A stretch of 64,000 bases of DNA. Origin: DASWNP01 sp036399175 (GTDB lineage Bacteria; Acidobacteriota; Blastocatellia; Pyrinomonadales; Pyrinomonadaceae). The stretch lies in NCBI GenBank assembly GCA_036399175.1, contig DASWNP010000037.1:1-64000 (forward strand). The letters run 5' to 3'. The notes under the pieces are model-generated. The model searched no databases. It saw only the letters and a program-made list of their open reading frames with translations, and was not told where the DNA came from. Both the position numbers and the translations under genes were made by a program. Positions 1 through 6,332 of this stretch are shown piece by piece; positions within the stretch are counted from its first letter, which is position 1; every line of letters starts with the position of its first letter.

Positions 1-1
1 G

Positions 2-1846
2 TTCGTCCGCATCGACCTCGGCGAGGTCGTCGCGGCGGGGCAGCAGCAGACGCTGCGCATACGCTGGTCGGGCGCGCTCGTCACGCCCGAGGGCGGGCCG
101 CTTTTGACGAAGCGACTGGCCTACGTCGGCCCCGACATGGCGTACCTGTTGTACGCGGCGCGCTGGTTCCCCTTCCACGAGTACGCCGCCGACCGCGCCA
201 CCTCCGACATCACCGTCATCGCTCCCGCCGGAATGGAGATAGCCGGCGCGAGCGACGAAGCGAACCCTTCCACCTCCGCCGAGATGCCGCTTCGCATGGG
301 CGAAGGCGCAGCGCCGCGCCCGACGGGCGCAACCCGCGCCGGACAGCCCGCGCCCGCTCGCACGCAAGCTCGACCGATGGGCTTGCAGACTGGCGGCAAC
401 GTCGTGCGCCGTCGCTTCACGCAAAGGCAGCCGACGCTCATCGGCAATTTCGCCGTCGGACGCTACATCACGCGCACGCTCACTATCGGCGGCTACGAGA
501 TACAATTCTACGTCCAGCCCGGCAGCGAAGGCCGCATCGAGAATTACGGGCAGGTCGCAGGTCAAGCGCTTCAGTTCTACACGCGGCAGTACGGCAACCC
601 TGCCTTCGGCTCGCGCTTCGTCGTAGTCCAGATTGACGACCAGAGCCTCGACGCCTACGCCGCGCCCGGCATGCAGTTTCTCTCGGCGCGTTTCTTCGAC
701 CCCTCGCGCCAGATGGGCTTGGACGAGCGCCTGCAACGCGAGGTCGCCTTCCAGTGGTGGGGTTTGACGGTGGGCTTGCGCTCGTTCGACGACGCGTGGC
801 TCTCGCAAGGCTTGTCCGAGTGGAGCGCGTTTGCTCTGCGCGAGACGCTGCTTTCTGGCGGGACGCTCGAAGCCGCGCAGCGCGACATGATGGAACGCGC
901 GCTCATGTTCGAGCAGTCGGCCTCCATCGCGCGTGCGCCCTCGACGCTCGACGACCAGTCGGCGGCCTATCAGGCCATCGTCTACTACAAGGGCGCGATG
1001 GTCTTTCGGATGCTGCGCGAGACTATGGGCAAAGAGAAGTTCGACCAGTTGATGCGGCAGTTTCTCACGCAGTATCGAGGCAAGAACGCTTCGATTGACG
1101 ACTTCGAGCGCCTTGCGACGCAGGTTGCGGGCGAGCCCTTGCGCTACTTCTTCGCGCGCTGGGTGGAGAGCACGGGCGTTCCCGAGTTTTCCGCCGACTA
1201 CCAGATTATCCGCACGCGCGCCGGAAAATTCCGCACGCGCGGCACGCTCAAACAGAACTTCGAGAACCTGAAAATGCCCGTCGAAGTTCAGCTTCGCGCC
1301 GAGGGCGACGACGCGACGACCATCGTCTTCGTGCAGGACAGAAGCGAAGAGTTCGACCTTGAAACCAGTGGGAAGCCGCTCGAAGTCGTCGTTGATCCCG
1401 GCAACAAAATTCTTCGCTCGTCGGACGAGCTGCGTATCTCAATCGTCGCCCGTCGCGGCCTTGAGCTTTTCCGCGAAGGTCAGTACCTCGAAGCGCAGCG
1501 CCAGTTTGAAGAGGCTCTCAAGCTCGACAAGTCGAACTCCTGGGTCTACTACAATCTCGGCCTGCTCTATCTCGAACAGCGCAACTATCAGCAGGCGCTC
1601 GACAACTTCCAGGCCGCGCTCGACGGCAACCTGCGCCCCTCCTGGATAGAAGTCTGGGCGCGCATCAAGCGCGGCAACGCCTACGACGCGCAGGGCGACC
1701 GCGCCCGCGCCGTCAACGAATACAACAAGGCGGTCTCGACCGGCATCAACTACGACAACGCGCAGCGCGCCGCCAAGCAGTATCTCGCCACCCCCTACGA
1801 CCCCAAGAGCGCACAGGCCACAGCCTCGACCGGCTCGACCGACTGA
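2..1846 (+). CDS. M1 (gluzincin) peptidase-like protein with C-terminal TPRs, 5' truncated by window edge, zinc site lost
   Basis: The frame is open from base 2, so the gene starts before the window; an internal TTG at 104 is probably not the start. The fold resembles an M1 aminopeptidase, with the beta domain leading into a catalytic-like helix pair. Where active members have HEXXH-X18-E, codons 246-250 read REVAF and codon 269 is Gln in WLSQGLSEW, so all three zinc ligands are absent although the spacing and the following WWG are kept. Codons about 482-585 form TPR-like helices (NSWVYYNLGLLYLEQRNYQ). I infer a non-catalytic binding or scaffold protein, probably exported like its relatives; the signal peptide would lie outside the window. 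A perfect hairpin terminator follows the stop. The family call is sound; the function is unknown. Confidence 0.8.
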   Translation, partial: FVRIDLGEVVAAGQQQTLRIRWSGALVTPEGGPLLTKRLAYVGPDMAYLLYAARWFPFHEYAADRATSDITVIAPAGMEIAGASDEANPSTSAEMPLRMGEGAAPRPTGATRAGQPAPARTQARPMGLQTGGNVVRRRFTQRQPTLIGNFAVGRYITRTLTIGGYEIQFYVQPGSEGRIENYGQVAGQALQFYTRQYGNPAFGSRFVVVQIDDQSLDAYAAPGMQFLSARFFDPSRQMGLDERLQREVAFQWWGLTVGLRSFDDAWLSQGLSEWSAFALRETLLSGGTLEAAQRDMMERALMFEQSASIARAPSTLDDQSAAYQAIVYYKGAMVFRMLRETMGKEKFDQLMRQFLTQYRGKNASIDDFERLATQVAGEPLRYFFARWVESTGVPEFSADYQIIRTRAGKFRTRGTLKQNFENLKMPVEVQLRAEGDDATTIVFVQDRSEEFDLETSGKPLEVVVDPGNKILRSSDELRISIVARRGLELFREGQYLEAQRQFEEALKLDKSNSWVYYNLGLLYLEQRNYQQALDNFQAALDGNLRPSWIEVWARIKRGNAYDAQGDRARAVNEYNKAVSTGINYDNAQRAAKQYLATPYDPKSAQATASTGSTD

Positions 1847-1872
1847 GCGTTCAAACGACGAACTTCCTGCAA

Positions 1873-1918
1873 AAGAAATCCTCGCCCTCTGCGACACGAT
1901 AGAGGGCGAGGATTTCTT
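1873..1918. terminator. Perfect 18-bp hairpin, bidirectional terminator
   Basis: The arms at 1873-1890 and 1901-1918 (AAGAAATCCTCGCCCTCT and its complement) are perfectly paired around a 10-base loop. The stem ends in A/T runs on both sides, so it can end the M1-like gene from the left and the truncated toxin transcript from the right. Confidence 0.85.
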
Positions 1919-1935
1919 CCACTTCAGAGCCTGAA

Positions 1936-2004
1936 TCAAACTCGCGGCAAGCCTCGTAGTTCTTTGACGGCAGAGCGTTTCCACTCAACTTTATAAGAGG
2001 CCAT
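1936..2004 (-). pseudogene. RelE/ParE-type toxin remnant, 22 codons
   Basis: On the minus strand an ATG at 2004 overlaps the antitoxin's 3' end and opens a frame reading MASYKVEWKRSAVKELRGLP, then R-V-stop. This is the classic N-terminus of a RelE/ParE-family mRNA interferase or gyrase poison (Y-x-V-x-W/F-x-x-S/A-x-K-x-L-x-x-L-P). Full-length toxins have about 85-95 residues. Here the frame stops at 1936-1938, and the catalytic beta-sheet and basic active residues are gone. The next bases are the hairpin terminator, so the 3' part was probably deleted. The start-stop overlap with the antitoxin is the normal arrangement of an intact toxin-antitoxin operon. A peptide this short should be non-toxic. 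Confidence 0.75.
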
Positions 2005-2191
2005 CCTGTTTCAACGCGGCGAGAAGCTCCTCGTGGGAAATAGTTGGCTCGTCGCGGCGTTCCGCCAGAACCGCGAGGTCTTGCAAATCTTCCAGCGGCT
2101 CTTCAAATTCGTTGATGGGCAGAATGACGGCAGTCTTTTCGCCCGCCTGATTTGTCACATACTGAAGATTATCCTGCTTCATGCTCAACAT
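1991..2191 (-). CDS. Orphan type II antitoxin (Phd/YefM-like family)
   Basis: This 66-residue protein reads LQYVTNQAGEKTAVILPINE near its N-terminus, followed by an acidic stretch (EEPLEDLQDLAVLAERRDEP) and an amphipathic tail (ISHEELLAALKQDG). The pattern is typical of small antitoxins that pair with RelE/ParE toxins: an N-terminal DNA-binding fold, then a toxin-wrapping helix. I chose the ATG at 2191; a second ATG at 2182 and an upstream TTG at 2218 are alternatives. The toxin frame begins inside its 3' end but is truncated. The antitoxin itself looks intact, so it may persist as an autorepressor, as an anti-toxin for homologous modules elsewhere, or as decaying DNA. Confidence 0.75.
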   Translation of the reverse strand: MLSMKQDNLQYVTNQAGEKTAVILPINEFEEPLEDLQDLAVLAERRDEPTISHEELLAALKQDGLL

Positions 2192-2280
2192 TCTCAGCTT
2201 TTTACGACCCTTTTTCAAGCATGTAATCCGGCGCGCGAGTTGGCTGCTTTAAGCGAGCCGCAGAGAGCATCAGGCGCAGC

Positions 2281-3078
2281 TCATTTCGGGTAGCGGCAGA
2301 GAAAGGCGACGCGCTCTCTGGGGTCGAAGCCGACGGATTCATAAATCTTCGCGGCGTGATAGTTTTCGTCGGCGACCATGACGAGGGTTTTGACGTGGAG
2401 ACGTTCGAGCGCGTGACGGGAGACACAGTGGACGAGCGTCCCGCAGATGCCGCGACGACGGAAGTCCGGGTCTGTGCCGACGGCCTGAAAGCGAGCGATG
2501 TCGCCTTCGCGGAAGAGGCCGAGGTCGGCGACGAGCCTGTCTCCGAGAAACGCGCCGTACCAATCGCCCAGTCCATCGCCGATGAGCTTGCGCCAGTTTT
2601 CAATCGCGCTGCGCTTGAAGTTCGTGTACGCGTCCAAATCGAAGCGCGCCCTGCGACAACGCACCTGATTATCGAGGACGGCCTCCCACTCCGCTTCCGT
2701 CTCGATGCGCCGCACCTCGATTTCCTCGTTCACCTTCGGCGGTGGATGGACGCGCTCGGCCAGCAGTGTGACGTTCATCTCCAGCTCGAAACCCGATTCG
2801 AAAAACGGCCTCAAGCCCTCTCCGTCGCCGTCGTCAGACTCCCACCCGAAGAGGACGTGGCGAACTTCGGGGCGATGTTTGAACTCCCGTTCGAACAGAC
2901 GCATCCAGCGCAGGTGGTCGCCCTCGGCAGGCGGGCGTCCGAAGATAAGGAGGTTGCCCCAGTAGTAGCCGGGGTTGGAGGGCGTCTCGACGAGCAGGTA
3001 ATCGCCCCGGTCGTGGACGTTGCCGTTGCGACGCCAGAAAATCATGTTGGTCAGAAACTGCATCGAGCGGACGCGCAT
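2281..3078 (-). CDS. GNAT-family N-acetyltransferase
   Basis: The 265-residue protein has a clear GNAT motif A near residues 205-222 (VGTDPDFRRRGICGTL), the acetyl-CoA pyrophosphate-binding loop. It is followed by motif B with ENYHAAKIYESVGF, where the Tyr is the usual general-acid position. The N-terminal half (residues 1-125) looks like a second degenerate GNAT-like lobe, as in tandem GNAT proteins. The protein has no signal peptide and should be cytoplasmic. The substrate cannot be deduced. It lies 89 bases upstream of the antitoxin ATG on the same strand, but it is not a TacT/AtaT-type toxin by length or motif. The start could also be the ATG at 3063. Confidence 0.85.
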   Translation of the reverse strand: MRVRSMQFLTNMIFWRRNGNVHDRGDYLLVETPSNPGYYWGNLLIFGRPPAEGDHLRWMRLFEREFKHRPEVRHVLFGWESDDGDGEGLRPFFESGFELEMNVTLLAERVHPPPKVNEEIEVRRIETEAEWEAVLDNQVRCRRARFDLDAYTNFKRSAIENWRKLIGDGLGDWYGAFLGDRLVADLGLFREGDIARFQAVGTDPDFRRRGICGTLVHCVSRHALERLHVKTLVMVADENYHAAKIYESVGFDPRERVAFLCRYPK

Positions 3079-3141
3079 CGCGGATGTCTCCCGGAGAGAA
3101 TCATCTCACATTTCGGAGAGAGCAAATTATAGCGGGAAGAA

Positions 3142-3256
3142 GTTTCAACGCGGAGGCCGGAGTGGTGTCGCAGAGAAGAAGCCGCCGCAGAGTCGAGCGG
3201 TTTTCTCTGCGAACTCTCTATCTCGGCGCGCTCGGCGTTAAGTTTTTCGGTCGCCT
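3142..3256. repeat. Degenerate intergenic repeat with inverted arms
   Basis: The stretch upstream of the GNAT gene has recurring CGCGGAG/CGCAGAG-like units. TCGCAGAGAA at about 3168-3177 is complementary to TTCTCTGCGA at 3202-3211. It looks like a decayed member of the heptamer-arm family described elsewhere in this annotation, or a related intergenic repeat. Confidence 0.45.
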
Positions 3257-3270
3257 GAAATCGATTTGAT

Positions 3271-4092
3271 TTACGCGGAAGCATCGACGGCGACGACGGC
3301 AATGCGGTGCTTATCGGCGAGGGCAAGCATCTGCTCGCGGTCGAAGATGAGGGTCTTGCCGGCGGTGATGCAGAGGCAGGTGGCTCCGGCCTGAATCATG
3401 TTTTCGATGGTGGGGAGGCCGACGACGGGCACGTCGAAGCGCATGTCCTGATTCGGCTTGGCTATCTTGACGACTGTCAGACGCCCGCGCGCAAGCTCCC
3501 CCGCGCGCCTGACGGTGGCATCCGTTCCTTCCATTGCTTCGACGGCGACGCAGGCGCGCGAGCGCACGACGATGGTCTGGCCGAGGTCGAGTCGCGCAAT
3601 CTCGTGCGCGACTTCGAGGCCGTATTCGATGTCGCCGCGCTCGCGCTCGTCGGGCGCGCGGCGTGTGAGCGTTCCGGCTCGGGGCAGGTGGTCTTGGAGG
3701 AAGTAGGTGGAGTCGATAAGCTCGATGCCTTCGCGCGCTAGCTCGTCGGCGACAGCGCCGATGAGCGCGTCTGTGTTGCGACGCGGAAGACGCATGAGCA
3801 GCCGGAGCATACGTACATCGGGGAGCGCGCCGCTGAAAATCTGTACGTGCCTGACCTGCCCGGCCATCATCGCGCGCTCCACACCCTCGCGCTTGAAGAA
3901 GCGAATCATCTTCCCCAACTGCCCGATGCCGACCCACACCACGCGCCCGCCCACCGACTCGACGGCGCGCTCAATCTCCGGGTCGGTCTCTTCCTTTATT
4001 GCCGCCACCGACAGAGACACGCCCGCCCCCCTCGCCCCCTCAATCACCAGAAAGGGAAACCGGCCGTTACCTGCAATCAGACCGTACTGCAT
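3271..4092 (-). CDS. lpxI: UDP-2,3-diacylglucosamine pyrophosphohydrolase LpxI
   Basis: LpxI removes UMP from UDP-2,3-diacylglucosamine to give lipid X, the fourth step of lipid A synthesis, at the cytoplasmic face of the inner membrane. The 273-residue protein starts MQYGLIAGNGRFPFLVIEGA, the hallmark of the LpxI/DUF1009 N-terminal domain, and keeps GQVRHVQIFSG and the C-terminal catalytic-domain block with FDVPVVGLPTIENM and AGKTLI. The frame is open a further 19 codons upstream, but those codons are the translation of a heptamer repeat array, so I start at the ATG at 4092. It follows lpxA on the same strand, separated only by the array. LpxI substitutes for LpxH in organisms lacking that enzyme. 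Confidence 0.92.
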   Translation of the reverse strand: MQYGLIAGNGRFPFLVIEGARGAGVSLSVAAIKEETDPEIERAVESVGGRVVWVGIGQLGKMIRFFKREGVERAMMAGQVRHVQIFSGALPDVRMLRLLMRLPRRNTDALIGAVADELAREGIELIDSTYFLQDHLPRAGTLTRRAPDERERGDIEYGLEVAHEIARLDLGQTIVVRSRACVAVEAMEGTDATVRRAGELARGRLTVVKIAKPNQDMRFDVPVVGLPTIENMIQAGATCLCITAGKTLIFDREQMLALADKHRIAVVAVDASA

Positions 4093-4098
4093 AAAGAA

Positions 4099-4174
4099 AT
4101 GATGAATGCGGAATGCGGAATGATGAATGAAAGACAAACTGCTTTTCATTCATCATTCATCATTCCGCATTCAT
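4099..4174. repeat. Heptamer-arm hairpin H1 (ATGCGGA/ATGATGA type)
   Basis: The left arm (4099-4133) is built of 7-base units ATGATGA, ATGCGGA, ATGCGGA, ATGATGA. The right arm (4144-4174) is its complement. The loop holds AAAGACAAACTGCTTTT, the core shared with H8 and H11. It lies between lpxA and lpxI. Confidence 0.85.
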
Positions 4175-4177
4175 AAT

Positions 4178-5071
4178 TTATTTGATGACTCCACGTTTCG
4201 AGGCTTCGATGAAGCGGACGAGTTCCTCGACTTCGATTGAGTTTTGAATCTCGCGGCGGATGGCTTCGAGCGCCTGCCGGGTGTTGAGGCGCGAGGAGAG
4301 CAGGAGGTGAAAGGCGTGGTGAAGGGCGTCGATGGTCTCTTTCGGGTAGCTGCGCCGCTTCATGCCGGTCGTGTTGAGGCCGTAGCAGTGCGCGCGGTTG
4401 CCGACCGTGAGAGCGTAGGGCATGGCGTCTTTCGTGATGACGGAGTAGCCGCCGATGAAGGCTTCGCGCCCGACGCGGCAGAACTGGTGAACGCCGGAAT
4501 ACGCGCCGATGTTGGCCTTGTCTTCGACGCGGACGTGGCCTGCCAAAGTCGCGCCGTTAGCCATGATGATACGGTCTCCGAGGATGCAATCGTGCGCGAC
4601 GTGCGCCTGCGCCATGAGCAGGCAGTCGTCGCCGATTTCGGTGAGCATCCCTCCGCCCGCCGTGCCGCGATGGATGGTAACGAACTCGCGTATGCGATTG
4701 CGACGCCCGATGCGCGTCTCGGCGGGCTCGCCTTTGTACTTCAAATCCTGCGGCGCGAGTCCGATGGAGACGAAGGGGAAGACGTGGCTGTCGTCGCCGA
4801 TAGTGGTGCGCCCGTCGATGGTGCAGTGTGATTCGAGACGGACGCCTTCGCCGAGTTTGACCTCGTCGCCGACGACGCAGTAGGGGCCGACAAAGGAGCC
4901 CGCGCCTATCTCTGCGCCGGGGCTGACGATGGCCGAAGGGTGAATGATGGTGTCGGGCACATTCGGAGAGGCTATGGCGGCGGAAGCGGCGCGGCTCGTC
5001 GCGTTGGCGGCGCTCTCTTCCTGTGTTTGACGCGCGCGCCGCGAAGCGTTCTGGGAAGCCGTGCGGCTCAT
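4178..5071 (-). CDS. lpxA: Acyl-ACP--UDP-N-acetylglucosamine O-acyltransferase LpxA
   Basis: LpxA transfers a 3-hydroxyacyl chain from acyl carrier protein to UDP-GlcNAc, the first step of lipid A synthesis. Residues about 40-215 are left-handed beta-helix hexapeptide repeats (IIHPSAIVSPGAEIG and on). The catalytic His pair lies in AHVAHDC (His157 and His160, the latter matching E. coli His125). The C-terminal helical acyl-carrier-binding domain spans about 220-297. At 297 residues it is longer than the usual 255-265 because of a Ser/Ala/Arg-rich N-terminal leader of about 38 residues, which may be non-essential. The ATG overlaps the fabZ stop as ATGA, indicating translational coupling. Confidence 0.95.
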   Translation of the reverse strand: MSRTASQNASRRARQTQEESAANATSRAASAAIASPNVPDTIIHPSAIVSPGAEIGAGSFVGPYCVVGDEVKLGEGVRLESHCTIDGRTTIGDDSHVFPFVSIGLAPQDLKYKGEPAETRIGRRNRIREFVTIHRGTAGGGMLTEIGDDCLLMAQAHVAHDCILGDRIIMANGATLAGHVRVEDKANIGAYSGVHQFCRVGREAFIGGYSVITKDAMPYALTVGNRAHCYGLNTTGMKRRSYPKETIDALHHAFHLLLSSRLNTRQALEAIRREIQNSIEVEELVRFIEASKRGVIK

Positions 5072-5520
5072 ACGAGCGCGCTCCGTTCGGCGACGACGCT
5101 CATAATCTCGGCCTCTGCGGCAAGCTGTCCTTCGACGGTCGCTTCGCCCCTCATGCGCTGGACGCGCGCGCCGACGCGGATGGGCGTCACCGTTAGCGTG
5201 AGCGTGTCGCCGGGGCGGACGGGGCGGCGGAAACGCGCGCCGTCGATGCCGCTAAAGAGCGGGAGTTTTTCCTCGCGGTCGGGCATCTGGCTGAGGGCGT
5301 AAATCGCGCCGACCTGCGCGAGCGCCTCGACTATCAGGACGCCGGGCATGACCGGCATCCCCGGATAATGTCCCTCGAAGAAAGGCTCGTTGATGGTGAC
5401 CTGCTTGATGCCGACGATGCGCTGGTTCGGCGTCAGCTCGATGATGCGGTCAACGAGCAGGAAGGGATAGCGGTGCGGGATAATCTGCTGGATGGCGCGG
5501 GAGTCGAGGACGGTTTCCAT
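5068..5520 (-). CDS. fabZ: 3-hydroxyacyl-ACP dehydratase FabZ
   Basis: FabZ dehydrates 3-hydroxyacyl-ACP in fatty-acid elongation. Its substrate pool is shared with LpxA, which explains its place in the lipid A cluster. The 150-residue hotdog-fold protein has the N-terminal IPHRYPFLLVD block and the catalytic pair in FFEGHYPGMPVMPG (His51) and GVLIVEALAQ (Glu65). The length is normal for the family. It overlaps lpxA by four bases. Upstream, 88 bases containing a perfect 23-bp inverted repeat separate it from the ompH-like gene. Confidence 0.95.
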   Translation of the reverse strand: METVLDSRAIQQIIPHRYPFLLVDRIIELTPNQRIVGIKQVTINEPFFEGHYPGMPVMPGVLIVEALAQVGAIYALSQMPDREEKLPLFSGIDGARFRRPVRPGDTLTLTVTPIRVGARVQRMRGEATVEGQLAAEAEIMSVVAERSALV

Positions 5521-5528
5521 ATAGATTT

Positions 5529-5591
5529 ATTGGCTCGCCGAGGCTCGTCGAGCTTGGAAGCTTTGCCATCGACGAGCCTCGGCGAGCCAAT
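5529..5591. repeat. Perfect 23-bp inverted repeat between ompH-like gene and fabZ
   Basis: The arms 5529-5551 and 5569-5591 (ATTGGCTCGCCGAGGCTCGT... and complement) pair perfectly around a 17-base loop. No U-run follows in the direction of transcription (minus strand), so it need not stop transcription. It could stabilise the upstream mRNA or be a dispersed palindromic repeat. Confidence 0.8.
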
Positions 5592-5608
5592 TTTTCGAGA
5601 GAGAGCGT

Positions 5609-6232
5609 TTAGGGTCGGGGGGTGGCGGCCGAGGCGGTGGCCGGGTTGCGCGAGTTGTAGTTGGTGATGAAATCGCGCGTGATGTTGACGCTCTCGACGG
5701 CGTAGAGCACGGGGGTCTGACTCACGTCGATGATGATGGAGATGCCGCGCTCTTTGGCGTAGGCGTCCAAAGCTTTGAAGACATCTTCCTGAAGCGGGGT
5801 GAGCACTTCGCGCATGCGCTTTTCGAGGTCGCGCTGGCCGTCTTCCTGCTTGCGCTTAATCTGGTTCTGAAGCGACTCGGCTTCGTCGGCCTTGCGGCTC
5901 AAAGTCGCCTGATCGGCGACCGTCTTGGTGTCGTTGATTTCCTTGACGAGCTGCTGGTAGCGCTGCTGCAAGCCCTGAATCTCGGTGCGACGAGGTTGAA
6001 ACTCGCCATCGACCCTCTTCATCGCGGCCACGAAACGGGAGATGCCGTTCTTCTCGTCGCTGAAGAACTCGGTCTGGATGACGGCGATTTTGGCGTCGCC
6101 GGTCGGGCGCGCTCCGGCAGTCTGTGCGGGCGCGGCGGCGGGGCGAGCGGCGGCGGGCTGCTGCGCGCTGGCGCTTGAGGCGAAAACAGCCACGAGCATA
6201 AGGGTGGCCGCTGCTAAACGAATTTGTTTCAT
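5609..6232 (-). CDS. OmpH/Skp-family periplasmic chaperone
   Basis: Skp-type chaperones hold unfolded outer-membrane proteins in the periplasm on the way to the BAM complex. The 207-residue protein has a signal peptide (residues 1-23, ending SSASA before QQ), a Pro/Ala-rich linker, then the OmpH core (KIAVIQTEFFSDEKNGISRF) and long coiled-coil helices at about 85-155. It closes with GISIIIDVSQTP, the conserved strand of the body domain. It sits directly downstream of bamA, as in most Gram-negative genomes. lpxD, which normally follows, is absent here. Confidence 0.92.
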   Translation of the reverse strand: MKQIRLAAATLMLVAVFASSASAQQPAAARPAAAPAQTAGARPTGDAKIAVIQTEFFSDEKNGISRFVAAMKRVDGEFQPRRTEIQGLQQRYQQLVKEINDTKTVADQATLSRKADEAESLQNQIKRKQEDGQRDLEKRMREVLTPLQEDVFKALDAYAKERGISIIIDVSQTPVLYAVESVNITRDFITNYNSRNPATASAATPRP

Positions 6233-6332
6233 ATCTGTTGTGTACTGCTCCTTACAGTGAAAAAGGGGAGAACTCGCTTCTTCGTCCGAAATACTCTTCG
6301 GGGCGGCTCCCTTGCGGTTTGAGACCGAACAG

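Noticed and set aside
2281..3078. GNAT protein as an acetyltransferase toxin paired with the antitoxin
   Set aside because: It is too long and lacks TacT/AtaT features; the antitoxin instead overlaps a RelE/ParE stub.
4093..4149. Upstream extension of lpxI
   Set aside because: The codons translate the ATGCGGA array (IHHSAFRIHHFF) and are not LpxI-like; the family start is MQYGLIAGNG.
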